NCBI RefSeq assembly: GCF_021347895.1
Contig: NC_067122.1
Span: 39,366,082-39,430,081, forward strand
Source of the DNA: Acanthochromis polyacanthus
Taxonomy: Eukaryota > Chordata > Actinopteri > Pomacentridae
Direction: 5' to 3'
Length of the DNA: 64,000 nt
Position numbers and translations under genes: made by a program. A model generated the notes under the pieces. That model was not told the origin of the DNA. It made no database searches and saw only the letters and a program-made list of their open reading frames with translations. Below are positions 35,354-46,594 of the stretch, piece by piece. How positions within the stretch are numbered: position 1 is the first letter of the stretch; every line of letters begins with the position of its first letter.

Positions 35354-36825
35354 ACAGCTACTTAAAAAAAAAAATAATAATTTTTTCTCTTTTTCACAAA
35401 GACCAGACCAAGTTTCATCACAAGACAAAGACAGAACATGTATGTGGTTATCGAGCGGCTGCTGAGAGAGAGATGAATGGATATGAAGAAAATGGTGCCC
35501 ATTTGAACTGATGGAGCTCCAGTAATCACTGGGAGACAGATGGAGCTTGTTCAGCACTTAAAACAGCACCATCACACCCATTTAATACCACTGCATGATT
35601 CACCAAGCTAGTATGTGAGCCAGTTATTCGGATATCATACAACTAGTGAACTGCAAATGAACTGTCCAAAAACTCTCTTCAGAACAGTGTAGCACTGACT
35701 GTGATGTGTTCCCCAATAGATATTCACAGAAAAGAACTTCTGGCAGCATCATTCTGTTATTATGCTGCAAATAATGCATTTTTAAGCAGTGTTTGAGCAG
35801 ATGGAGGAAGTTGTTTCATGTTTGCTGCACTTTCTTTGCCTTCTTTTGTCCCTTTCCCTCATTTTTCTGCAGAGGAGATTCTTATTTATGCAAATAAATA
35901 ATCTCCAGAATTGTTTTGTGTTAATTTCGCCTGTCCTCTGTCTCCGGCCTTCACCTGCAACCTCTTTGTCTCTGTCTTGACTTCCCTCCCTTTTTTAGTT
36001 TCGCCACCTTTATCTCTTTTAACAGATCAGTGTTATGTGACCTGACTGCGTAATAGCAGAATCCTGGAACATTTGTCAGGCAAAAAGAAAACAGTTGGAA
36101 ATGTTGGCTAAAGAAGACTTGCAGTTCCTGAAATATAATACAGAACTTAAATAATTGTGTTTTTTGTGTTCAATAATTTATTGACATGCCCTAGATCTGG
36201 CAGTGTTCATGCATTGCTGAGTTGAATTAGGCATGAAAATGTCGCACTGCTCTGCTCCTTATCAGAAATAGTACATGACACCTGCCTACTATTTATAAAA
36301 CATATTAGAACTGTCAGTGATGATTAAAAGTTCCCATCTTTACTTGTGCTTAAGGTCAAAGCAAACAGATTTCAGTTTAGTCAAGCAGTGCAGTGCATTA
36401 CATAACCTGCAGAAAGCTGGAGGCTCACACAGTACACAATATTTTCATAATGCATATCGTTGTGGTGACTCTAAATGTGCTAGTTGTTGGTTGTACTGTT
36501 ACTTTTTTCTTATGCTTTGTGTTTTTCTATATAACATGACGTTTCCAGGTTTTGGAACATATGATTATCCTTTCCATAGTTGTGAATACTGCCTATAGGT
36601 TGTGTGACCAGAGCTGTGACATTGAGGTCCCTAGGGTGTTGATTTTCCACTTGCATCATAATGAAGACATGCTAAAAACCTGGAAATGCTAAACAGGTCT
36701 TTGTGGATGATCACACAGTATTGTTTATATTATGTGTTTGTATAACATGTAAGGCCTCGACATGTCAGTGAAGCAAACTTTCAATTCAATTCACAACACG
36801 TCATCTCATATCACTTCACATAGTA
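35351..36825. other. No gene recognised
   Basis: AT-rich spacer with chance frames; no repeat ends seen. Confidence 0.4.
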
Positions 36826-37525
36826 AATCAAATCAAACTTTATTTATATAACATTTTTATACAAGAAATTGCAATACAAAGTGCTTTGCAGATTAAAAAC
36901 GATTAAAAACAATGCCTCACCTTCTACCCCCCCCCCCCCCTCCAAGCACACACACAGCACAAAGAAGACGCAAAGGAACACTCATACCACCCACGTCCAC
37001 CCCCAACCCACCCTGCAAACATGCAGAGAAGGGACTGTCGTTAAAATAGTTAACATGGGGATGGGTACAGACGAACCAGGTGAGGAAACTCGACCTGAGA
37101 AGCCGTCTGCATCGAGAGTGGCAGGTCAGCCACAGCAGCCAGGCACGACACGGCACCCAGCGGACGTGTGGGAGAGACACCCAGACTCCACTCATGCACA
37201 CACGGTGCCCAGGCTGCCACAGCCGAACACCGCTCTCGATACAGAGGGCCCCCTCTCCGAGGAAACACTGGGACAAGGGAAAAGATTTGAGCTAAATAAA
37301 ACAAGATAAAATCAGAATAAAATGTAAGGTACAACACAGGCATAATAATAATAGTTATAATAAAGTAATATAACTTCATAAAACTAAAAAAAATAAATAT
37401 CAGCTAAAGGCTAGACTAAAATGTTGGGTCTTGAGCCTGCTCTTAAAAACATGAACGTTCTCTGTGGCCCTGAGGTCCTTCGGCAGGTCGTTCCAGAGGC
37501 GAACGCCATAAAATTGGAAGGACAC

Positions 37526-37873
37526 CTAACCTTGTGTCTTTGTTCTGGCTTTGGGGGTGGCCAGGAGACGGCTGCCGGAGGAGCGCAGGGTCCGTGAAGG
37601 TTCATAAGGTAAAAACAGCTCTGAGAGATAAAAAGGTCCAAGACCATTAAGACACTTAAAAACCTTTAAGAGAACCTTAAAATTGATCCTGAAAGACACG
37701 GGGAGCCAATGCAGCCATCTTAAAATGGGTGTAATGTGGGCCCGCTTCCTGGTCTTTGTCAGGACACGAGCAGCGGAATTCTGTAAAAGCTGTAAGCCTG
37801 AAATACTCTTCTTGGGCAGACCAGAAAGCAAACCATTACAGTAGTCAATGCGACTGGTAATAAAAGCATGCAT
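37526..37873 (-). pseudogene. LINE ORF2 C-terminal fragment
   Basis: The 115-codon frame begins [19 protein letters not shown] and includes [15 protein letters not shown] and [10 protein letters not shown], the conserved C-terminal block of L2/CR1-type ORF2 proteins. It lies about 230 bp downstream of the reverse transcriptase piece on the same strand. The join between the two pieces is out of frame and holds stops. Confidence 0.85.
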
Positions 37874-38105
37874 TAGCGTCTCCGTGTTGGCCGAGAGAGA
37901 ATGGGGCAGACTCTGACTATATTCTTTAAATGATAAAAACCTATTTTTATAATGTTCTTGATATGTGGAATAAAAGTCAGCTCAGAGTCAACAAGTTTTT
38001 CACATGTGAAGAAGGATTAAGAGACAATGCCTGCAGTTTAGGTAAAAGTTTCTCTCTCTGGGCCTGAGGACCGATGACTAAAACCTTAGTTTTGTCCTGG
38101 TTAAG

Positions 38106-38453
38106 CTAGAGAAAGTTTTCTGCCATCCAGGATTTAATGTCTAAAATGCAGTTAAAAAGTGTATCCAGTGGCCTTGTGTTATCAGGAGACATGGAGATGT
38201 ACAGCTGTGTATCGTCAGCGTAGCTGTGAAAATTGACTCCATGTCTCCTGATGACACTGCCAAGAGGGAGCATATAGAGGTTAAAAAGAACTGGGCCTAA
38301 AATCGAACCCTGGGGCACACCACATGTGAGCTTATGGACCCTAGAGGAACAAGTGTCCATACTTACCATAAAAGTCCTGTCTGAGAGGTAGGATGTAAAC
38401 CATCTGTGAACAGCACCAGAGAGGCCAATGTGTGTTAAGCGAGCTAAAAGCAT
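38106..38453 (-). pseudogene. LINE reverse transcriptase core fragment
   Basis: The 115-codon frame holds HRWFTSYLSDRT, then GVPQGSILGPVLFNLYML, then FHSYADDTQLYIS. These match reverse transcriptase motifs of the L2/CR1 group, with YADD carrying the paired catalytic aspartates. It starts at the truncation point, and its end (KSWMAENFL) is where a C-terminal thumb should follow; the next residues are in another frame. The fingers with the first catalytic Asp, and the endonuclease, are absent. Dead copy. Confidence 0.85.
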
Positions 38454-38455
38454 AG

Positions 38456-39302
38456 TAAGGTGAAGACTTTACATATTTTACAAATTTTAAACAAAGAACA
38501 GTGAGCCCAACAATCCAAAGTTGCATTTGGATTCCCTTTGAGCAAGCAGTCAGCGACAGTGGGACAGAAGAAACCAAAAAAAAAAAAAAAAAAAAAATCC
38601 TTTGATGGGGAGGAACCAGGCTTACGGAATGCAGCCATCTGCCTCAACTGGTTGGGCGAGAGTGGGGTTGAAGGGAGTAGATCACAGCAGGATATAAGGT
38701 AGAGAACTGACAAACAATACAAACAGAGCAATGAACATTTTGGACTTTTTCTGTAGTTAAATTACACACAGCACACACATTTCAAGCAGAATATAAATGT
38801 ATAGCATGTTCACACCAGTAAAAAAAAAAAAAAAGTTAGTTTGCATAAAATACTTTTTTAAACTTAATTTTCAGCATGCTTTTGAATGTGATTTTTATTT
38901 TAGTTATTTTTTTTATTTTTTTAATTGACTACCGGAAATAAAAATGAGCAAACACTCAAATGCCAATGTCTGGTTTTTGAACCAATAAGTTGGCAGTTCC
39001 TGATTCCTCCTAATCCCTGGAAAATCTAAAAATGAGAGATGAGAGAGTGTGAGTGTTGCTGAGGCAAACCACGGCCTATGATGGCACCTACCTGCCACTC
39101 AAAGTGGACATGACTTGGTTATGCAGAACTATAAGCTTTAATACAATTTAAACATGTGAAGTACGTAAAAATTCGTCCGAGGTTCATTTGTCATAAAAAG
39201 GCAAACTAGTTGTAGAGATCGCAAATATTTTTTGTACCATGCTGTAAACATATTTGTTTCTGTTGGAAATTTTTTATTTTTTTTTATATGGGTTCCCATT
39301 GG
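38456..39302. other. No gene recognised; poly-A runs
   Basis: AT-rich spacer with an A-run at 38577-38597 and another at 38820-38834. No coding signs. Confidence 0.45.
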
Positions 39303-39918
39303 GATTCAACACGGTCTCACGGGGATTCGTGAAACTGTCACGTCAGTTTTTGTTTCGGTTTCGTGCGCACCAACACGATGTCGTCATGTTTTTCGTGCCG
39401 CTCACCACGAGCAAAACCCGCTGTGGTAATCACATCTGAAAGTGGTTTATACCGGCGGATTCATGACGATCTAAGCTGTCCATCGGCGTTTGCGGCCGCC
39501 GGACATTCTTTAAATTCCTATGCAAATTCGGCGGATTCATGACGATCTAAGCTGTCCATCGGTGATTGCGGCCGCCGCTGCGGCCGCCATTGCGGCCGCC
39601 ATTGCGGCCGCCGGACATCCGGCCACTATTGCGGCCGCAGTGGCGGCCGCAAACGCCGATGGACAGCTTAGATCGTCATGAATCCGCCGAATTTGCATAG
39701 GAATTTAAAGAATGTCAGGCGGCCGCAAACGCCGATGGACAGCTTAGATCGTCATGAATCCGCCGGCATAAACCACTTTCAGATGTGATTACCACAGCGG
39801 GTTTCGCTCGTGGTGAGCGGCACGAAAAACATGACGACATTGTGTTGGTGCGCACGAAACCGAAACAAAAACTGACGTGACAGTTTCACGAATCCCCGTG
39901 AGACCGGGCTGTGGGATT
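39303..39918. repeat. GC-rich palindrome with eight GCGGCCGC octamers
   Basis: The left arm from 'cggtctcacggggattcg' (39312) and the right arm ending 'cgaatccccgtgagaccg' (39906) are near-exact inverted copies over about 200 bp. Inside the arms, a module with 'gatcgtcatgaatccgcc' or its complement is repeated twice in each direction. The centre holds GCGGCCGC at 39492, 39568, 39580, 39592, 39604, 39631, 39643 and 39719, in a setting otherwise poor in CpG. The block shares about 120 bp with the TTAA element at 34185-34728. No duplication could be assigned at the edges. A fold-back transposon is the likeliest reading. Confidence 0.8.
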
Positions 39919-40552
39919 GACTCACTTTAGGAGGCAGCCTCAAGTGGCCACCTGAGGAGCTGCAGTTTTAGGCACTGCTTTGTTTGCTTCATTTTTAAGC
40001 TCTGCATATTACCATTTGCTATTTTTGCTCAATGCAAAGCTCATGATAAGTGGAAGCTCTTAAAAATAAATTCAAATACATGTGGATGGTGGTGAGCCTC
40101 AAAAAGACTGTGACAACAATGGATATTAGTCCATGAGCCAAGACCCCAAAATTGACCCATCGCAATAAATCGGGTGGGCAATTTCTAGTTTGTTTTATGA
40201 GTTGCTACACATCCCTAGTTTATGGTTTGGCATGATAACCATTGCAGACTGGTAGCTTAGTGGTGGTTATCATGCATTTAATCTATGGACCCCTGTTGCA
40301 GAAATACCTGAATTTCGTATGGTGCTTGTTTGCTTTTATGGGACTTGTGGACTACCTGTTGACTACCCTGCCCCCTTAATCATTCAGATTTATTCCCAAG
40401 ACATCAAAGAACTGAAAAAAAAATAGTTTAATTTGTTGTCCAGATAAAATTTGACACTATTATAGCCTTCTTTACAAAAATATTTATAGGCGAAATAGGA
40501 CTTTTATTTTTCTCTTGTATATATTTTCTCAGCAGAGTAATTGGGTAATACT
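39919..40552. repeat. Fish repeat remnant and unassigned DNA
   Basis: The part 39925-40020 ('aggaggcagcctcaagtggc', then 'gaggagctgcagttt') resembles a common fish interspersed repeat. The rest shows nothing recognisable. Confidence 0.35.
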
Positions 40553-40660
40553 TACATCATTTCAGAAACTGGATGTGAATTCTGACAGGTCTTACCTTTC
40601 ATCTGGTACCAAATTTATGCCTGTAGCCCTTATAGTTTTGGAAATACACACATTTATATG
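40553..40660 (+). repeat. Left inverted terminal arm
   Basis: About 108 bp matching the complement of 47184-47294 with a few differences (for example 'accaaattt' against 'accaaactt', and one TT indel). No similar arm is seen elsewhere in the window. Confidence 0.8.
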
Positions 40661-41211
40661 TTCACATGCACAACAAGATTTACTGGCTTCTGACATTTCC
40701 AAGCTGTCACTCAACTCTCAACCAGCTGTCACTCAGGTAAAAAAGAATTTCTGTTTCCCATATAAACTATTCAAACTACATTAATCAAACACAGCTAGTG
40801 ATAAAATAAAATATTAGGGGGTGTGTTATGTTGTGATATGACTTTTGATTGATGATTATGCTTATGATTATGGATGAAGTGATGTCACTGAGGGTATGAC
40901 CGCTACTACAGCGTTAGCTAGGTGTAAGGGTAGTGGGAGATAGAGATCTTTTCTCTCGAAGCTGAGATAGTGCTGAATTTGGTGAATTGAAACCATACAA
41001 ACAATGAAGCCACTCTCACAATAATGTACCATTAATGTTATGCCAGAAATTCAATAAATGTAATGCTGATGATAAGGCTGATAGTTGTGTTATCAAATGC
41101 TAGCTAGCAAGCTAGTTAGCTAGGTAGTTGATCTAAATGATAAATTAAAGCTGTTTTTGCATTGGATTTCCTCTCATTTCCCTACGACAGTTAAAATAGT
41201 CATAAAAGAAT

Positions 41212-41217
<6 letters not shown>

Positions 41218-41242
<25 letters not shown>

Positions 41243-41507
41243 TATGTGTTTTTCTATCATTGTGGGGACATACCATTGACTCCCATTCATATCTAACCCC
41301 TAACCCTTACCCTAACCCAGACCAAAACAATGCCTAACCCTAAAGAAACGTTTTTGGACCTGTACTTTTTTCAGTAACAACAACATGGCTGAGAAAACAC
41401 TGTTTAAACTTGTGGGGACCGAAATGAGGTCCCCACAAGTGACATTGTTTTCGGTTTTCCTACAGTTGTGGGGACATTTGGTCCCCACAAGTATAGCCAG
41501 CACCTGA

Positions 41508-41557
<50 letters not shown>
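41218..41557. repeat. CA-flanked fish repeat with hairpins
   Basis: Two (CA)n runs (41218-41242, 41513-41557) enclose a common fish repeat. It has 'gaccgaaatgaggtccccac' at 41418-41437, and 'gtggggacatttggtcccca' near 41467, which form small hairpins, and a 'ctaacccctaacccttaccc' run. The frame at 41312-41557 is an artefact of the CA repeat. Confidence 0.65.
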
Positions 41558-41561
<4 letters not shown>

Positions 41562-41670
41562 TATGAGAATGTATAGTCTAAAAGAACTTTGTAGGCCTAT
41601 TAACATTTTTTAAGGGACAAGATGCATAATATGCAATATTATTGCACCTTTGAATTAGATTAGAAGATAA

Positions 41671-42180
41671 GTCGGTAACACTTTATAATAACTATACACT
41701 ATTAAGCATGAGTTAAGCATTGGTTCAGCATAATTTAAGCATTAGTTAATCCTTAGATCCTCATGAACTCATCATGAATTCACCATTAGTAATGCATTAC
41801 AAAGCATTAGTAAAGACAGTTTTAAATGTTCAACTAACACATTATTAAGCATTAGTTAAACATTAGTAAAGTGCTTAATTCATCATTAACTCATCATTTG
41901 TAACTAATTAGTTATACGTGCTTAATTAATCATGAATTCATGATCTGTATGGCATTTATTATGCATTACTAAGCACTTAATAAATCCGGTTAAAAATGTT
42001 TTGTTGCTCATTGATAACCTCAGTTGTTAATATTTTATAAAGAGTTAGCAACTGTGTTAGTATATGATTTACAAACACATATTCATACTCAATGAATAAC
42101 TTATTAATGCGGTTACTACTCATTAGTTAAGTATATTCCGTGAGCCCATCTAAAGTGAGGACAATCTATGCTTTATAAAG
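41671..42180. repeat. AT-rich 'cattagtta' repeat
   Basis: Starts 'ggtaacactttataataact' and is built of irregular units on 'aagcattagtta', 'taatgcatta' and 'catgaattcat' in both directions. This is a known style of fish repeat lying between the left arm and the gene of the large transposon; it may be part of that element or a later insertion. Confidence 0.55.
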
Positions 42181-42286
42181 CATTTATAAATGACACAGAA
42201 GCACAGATATTATAATATTAATCTAATTAGGTATTTAAAATGCATTTTATCTCATTGTTTCAGAAACATGATGACCTAGAAAAGAC

Positions 42287-43792
42287 ATGGCCACTAAGTC
42301 CAGTGAAAGTGATGAAAAAGGTAAAGAATGTGCTATTCATTGCACTACTGACAGCTCCCAACTGGTGGCACCCAGAGACTTGGACTCGTGGAAGACTTTG
42401 GTTAACGCAGCAGAGATAAGGGGACATGCCAGCCTGATAGAGCTTGCAAGAGCAAGGCCTAACGGGGAGTGGCCTCAGGTTTGGTACCACCAAAAATGCA
42501 GGAGTTACTTCACAATGAAGAAACAGTTAGATGCACATGTCTCAAAGTTGCAAAGTGAAAGGAGCTCAGCCAAAAGCATGTGTGTTACACCAACCAGCTC
42601 AAGGGTTTTTGAGGAGAAATGCATCTTCTGTGAAAGAAACAGCAAATATATCAAGGGTCAGAAAACCTGTGAGAGCCTGGTCAAGTGCTGTGAGCTACGG
42701 GCAGACAGTAGGATACGAGAATCCGCTATCAAGAGGCTAGATGATCGAATGTTGGCAATCACCAGCAGGGAGCTTGTTGCAGCAGAAGGAAATTATCACA
42801 GATCCTGTTATCGTGCATACACTCGTGAAGAGCCAGCTCTAAGCAGTAGAGTTGCTGATGATGCTGATCTGTACAAAGCTACAGAAACACAGGCCGTCCA
42901 GGAACTTGTCATGTACATAAGAACTCAAGTTCTCCCTTGCCAAGACATAGTGCCCATGGAAGCCCTCAGGAAGCGATTTAAAGAATTGATGTTCTGTCAT
43001 GGAGCCAGTCAAGTAACCAGATCATCCATGAACATTCTTCGTCACCATCTGGAAAAAGAACTGGCACAATCTATTCACATCTGCCCTGATGACAGTGGAA
43101 AACTTCTACTGTGCACCAACAGGCTCTCCAAGTGTGACCTTGTGAAGAGAACATATGCCCTGCAGATTAAGCTGGATGCTCTCAGAACTCAGTCAGTTGA
43201 ATTGGTTGTTAAAGCTGCATTGCTCCTGCGGAATGAAATAAAACAGAATGAAACCAACCAAGAATGGCCCCCTGATGTGGAACAGGACAAAGATGTCATC
43301 CCTCAATCAGTCAGCAAGTTTCTCCAAACACTGTTGACAGGCAAGCCAGCCGATCATCAGCCATCTGAAAAGGTTGAACGATTCACCAACTCCCTAGGCA
43401 GTGATCTGGTGTTTGCCGTCACTAGTGGTAAAACCAAACCACCAAAGCACATCCTTCTGCCTTTTGCAATGAAATCTCTGACTGGGAATACTGAACTGAT
43501 ATGTATTCTTAATAGACTGAGCCATGGTGTTTCTTACACACAGGTCTTACACACACAAGAAATTGACACTGCACTTTGCCTTCAGAAACAGGAGAGATCC
43601 CAGACAGGAGTGGCATTGCCAAGAAATATTTACCAAGGAGTCTTCACAACCCTTGCCTGGGACAACATAGACCGGTTGGAGGAGACAGCCAGTGGTGCAG
43701 GCACATCACATCGAGTAAATGGCATTGCTGTGCAGCCCAGAATCATTGGACCAATGCTTCAATGTGAAAAAGATGACACTGAAAAAGTCTAA
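42287..43792 (+). CDS. 501-residue N-terminal ORF of the large transposon
   Basis: The longest open frame in the window. Two Cys/His motifs are seen near the start: WYHQKCRSYFT (residues 67-77) and, after CIFCER (about 112-117), NYHRSCYRAYT (about 167-177). These may bind zinc. The middle is helical and charged without a domain I can name. Conserved-looking pieces further on are SHGVSYTQVL and TTLAWDNIDRLEETASGAGTS (quoted in part), followed by a frame change into the next piece, where KKRSISPAPVLLQTYNAGQR continues the family pattern. The ATG at 42287 is the first in frame and is preceded by stops. It is the N-terminal third of the pseudogene and is not expected to make a working product. 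Confidence 0.65.
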   Translation: MATKSSESDEKGKECAIHCTTDSSQLVAPRDLDSWKTLVNAAEIRGHASLIELARARPNGEWPQVWYHQKCRSYFTMKKQLDAHVSKLQSERSSAKSMCVTPTSSRVFEEKCIFCERNSKYIKGQKTCESLVKCCELRADSRIRESAIKRLDDRMLAITSRELVAAEGNYHRSCYRAYTREEPALSSRVADDADLYKATETQAVQELVMYIRTQVLPCQDIVPMEALRKRFKELMFCHGASQVTRSSMNILRHHLEKELAQSIHICPDDSGKLLLCTNRLSKCDLVKRTYALQIKLDALRTQSVELVVKAALLLRNEIKQNETNQEWPPDVEQDKDVIPQSVSKFLQTLLTGKPADHQPSEKVERFTNSLGSDLVFAVTSGKTKPPKHILLPFAMKSLTGNTELICILNRLSHGVSYTQVLHTQEIDTALCLQKQERSQTGVALPRNIYQGVFTTLAWDNIDRLEETASGAGTSHRVNGIAVQPRIIGPMLQCEKDDTEKV

Positions 43793-45149
43793 GAAAAGGA
43801 GCATCTCGCCAGCACCAGTATTACTCCAGACATACAATGCTGGCCAAAGAGTTGGACCTCCAGTCACTGTTAGCCTAGATGTGGATGCAGAGAAACAGGT
43901 CAAAAATTCCAGAGTCAAGAATTTGATCTGGCTGCTCACTCAAATGTGTAACTCAGAAGACCAAACCATTAGCAGCTGGACTGGGTTCAACATCCTCACA
44001 AGCAGCAGCATGCATGTGGTGCAGGACACTGTGAGTTACTTACCCACAATCAACACCCCAGCAACTGAGATGTCAATCATCAATGAAATCCTAACTCAAA
44101 CTCTGGAGATCATGAACACCCTTGGACTGGAGAAGATAGTTTGTGTGTGTCACCAAGCACTCTATGCCAAGGCAGCAGAAATCACATGGAAGCAAAAGAA
44201 GTTCCAAAACATAATACTGAGAATGGGAACGTTTCATACTATCTGAAACCTTTTATCAGTCATGGGGAAGAGGTTTCAGCATGCCGGCCTGCGTGATTTG
44301 TGTGTGGAGTCCGGAGTGATTGCAGAAAGATCCATCACAGCTGTGTTGGAGGGACGCAAGTATAACCGTGCTGTCAGGCTTCACAAGGTCATGTATGAGG
44401 TGATCATGAGGGTAGCCTGGAAGGGATTTCTCCCTTGGATCGAAAATAACCACAGAGCAGAGATTCTTCTTCTGGAAAAAGTCCTTGGAACCATCTCCAC
44501 TTTCCACAACGAAGTGTCACAGGCCTCCCTCTCAGTGCTCATAGATGATGCATCCTGCAATCACATCATTCAGTTGTTCCAAGAGTACATCAACTCGCTC
44601 AGAACTAGTCATCCTTTGGCAGCTTTCTGGGTGTCTTACCTTGACATGGCTGAGATCATGCTAGGCTTTGTCCGTGCAGCAAGAGAGGGGGATTGGATGC
44701 TGCACCTAGCATCAGTCCGTGCCATGATACCATGGTGCTTTGCCTACGACAAGTTCAACTATGCACGTTTTTTGCTGTATTATTATGCCACAATGTCACG
44801 TCTTCCCATTGACCATCCAGAGGTACACCAGAACTTTATGCAGGGTGGCTTCAGTGTCCAGCTTGGTGGCCAGAATCCTTTTGGCCGGATCCCTGTGGAT
44901 CAAATGATCAAGGAAATGGTCAATCGAGATACCCAGACAGCAGGAGGGACAAAGGGCTTCAGCCTGAAATGGGCTGCTGTGGAAAGGTACTACCTCACCT
45001 TTGAGTACCGCAGCATGTTCCTCAAACAGCTGAGAACAATGGTGGGATACAGACAAAGTCATGTCAGCCACCCTGATCTGCAGATAACCAGGATTTCCAG
45101 AGATGAAACCGTCATCTCCAGATGGCAGATGTCCTCTCCCACCCTCTAG
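43719..45149 (+). pseudogene. Middle part of the large transposon gene, one in-frame stop
   Basis: Two frames, 43719-44246 and 44262-45149, are in the same phase and separated by TGA (44244-44246), so they are one reading region. The first residues before about KKSKKRSISP are shadow of the previous frame. Recognisable runs are AGQRVGPPVTVSLDVDAEKQ, GKRFQHAGLRDLCVESGVIA, YNRAVRLHKVMYEVIMR and HLASVRAMIPWCFAYDKFNY. They are strongly conserved in this type of protein as I recall it, but of unnamed function. The piece ends with a frame change near SRWQMSSPTL. Confidence 0.65.
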
Positions 45150-46026
45150 GGCCATTGCCATGGTCATTTCAAATGGAGACGGGACACTACGGAGGACGAG
45201 TAAATCGGTTCTGGCTAGACATCTGCAGAAGCAAGTCATGCCAGAAGAGACCATCCCTGCTCCATCTGCAACCATCATTGATAGTATGTGTCTGATATAG
45301 AAGATTCAGGTCAAAGAGCAGACATTTTCTCAGCTCGCAGAGTCTGTCCTTACTCAGATATTGCATGAAGGAGCAAGCAGCCAAAGGATTGATGTGGTAT
45401 TCGATTTTTATCGAGAGGACTCAATAAAAATTCTGAGAGAGAAAATCGGGCTGGCACCACAGGAGGCGCAGCACCACAGTTCTGTAATATTGCACCAGGC
45501 CATTGGATCCAGCAATGGAGAAAGTTCCTCAGCAGCTCGGCTAACAAGGCAGACCTTATTAGATTTTTGGTGGCTGAGTTGAAGACGCCCAAGATGAGAG
45601 CAAAGCTGAACAACACGGTGCTATACATTGCCAGTGAGGAAAGCTGCTTGCATCTGACCAGGGATCAGTGCATAGAGGTTGCAGGCCTGCAATCAAATCA
45701 AGAGGAGGCCGACACAAGAATGATTTTGCATGCAGCCCATGCTGCAGAGAAAGGCTACAGCGCTGTAGTTATAAAATCTGATGCTCTGCCTAGCATTTTC
45801 AAGAGATATCTCCTGTCCCTTGTACCAGAAGTGTGGAACACAGAAACAAGTTAGGTATCTCGATATAAAAAAACTAAGCCAGGGCCTGGGAGATGACGTG
45901 TGTGATGCTCTTGTTGGTATGCATGCATTTACTGGATGTGATACAGTGAGTGCATTCGCAGGCCGTGGGAAGCTTCGAGCTTTGAAGCTTGTCACAAAAT
46001 CAGCAGTTCCAAAAATTGTTCCTTGA
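45103..46026 (+). pseudogene. FEN1/XPG-like nuclease part, catalytic motif lost
   Basis: The pieces read in order: PAPSATIIDSMCLI, then a stop, then EQTFSQLAESVLTQILHEGA, RIDVVFDFYREDSIK, SNQEEADTRMILHAAHAAEK with VVIKSD (nuclease core), and GMHAFTGCDTVSAFAGRGK (the helix-hairpin-helix type region after the core). In this family VVIKSD is normally followed by DTDV and a hydrophobic run; here the bases go straight to 'gctctgcctagc', so the paired aspartates are deleted and the frame changes from the one ending at 45854 to the one starting at 45781. The nuclease cannot work. Some acidic residues (EADTR, TGCDT) remain. Confidence 0.65.
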
Positions 46027-46594
46027 GTTGGGAAAGTCCTGGAATCTATCAATGGACCTGTTTGAGAGGCTGCAAGAATTCACATGAAAACTGTACTCTG
46101 CACCAGCAACAACAAAGGACATCAATGCAGTGCGCTACCAACTTTTCTGTGCACGCCGTGGGGAGCTTGAATCTAGCCAGCTACCACCATGTGAGGACTG
46201 CCTCTTTCTGCATACCATGCACGCCAACTACCAGTCTTGCATCTGGAAAGGTAAGAGATATCTGTAACATAGAGTATCATATTGTGTAACATATCTGTAA
46301 CAAAAGGCATCTGTAACTTGATCTACTGACCTCTGAAGTGAGTGTTGTCTTCCCAGGAGCCGCATGCATGCGCAGTACAGCTCATTGTTTTAGCGACAAC
46401 CAGCTGCTTTAATGCTGCAGAAAAAAATCCTGGTTTGTCTTTGTGTCATCCAACAGATATTCAGGCATGTCACACAAAAATAGCATTAGTTACATCCATT
46501 TAAAACAATGAGCCATACTGCGCAGGCATGTGGATGCTGTTCAGAGGTCAGCTGATTAAGTTAAAGACACAAGACTTTAACTCAAATCTAACAG

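Larger units (their letters stand above)
36826..38455 (-). mobile_element. 5'-truncated L2/CR1-type LINE
   Basis: The element reads on the minus strand from about 38455 (reverse transcriptase core) to the 3' tail at 36826, which shows short repeats ('aaatcaaatcaaac'). The 3' region 36930-37520 is GC-rich and includes a poly-C run at 36928-36940 on the plus strand. The 5' part of the second ORF and all of the first are missing, as is usual for LINE copies cut short at reverse transcription. Coding remnants are listed separately. Confidence 0.8.

Noticed and set aside
36869..37309. 146-codon plus-strand frame, Pro/Thr/His-rich
   Set aside because: It lies antisense in the GC-rich 3' part of the L2-type LINE and starts in a poly-C tract; composition explains it.
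39490..39730. CpG island promoter of a host gene
   Set aside because: The GC-rich part is the centre of a palindrome and is made of repeated GCGGCCGC units; no gene or start signal follows.
43706..43939. Minus-strand frames across the XPG/CXC gene (also 44796-45278, 45693-46052)
   Set aside because: They are antisense to a plus-strand gene with clear family motifs.
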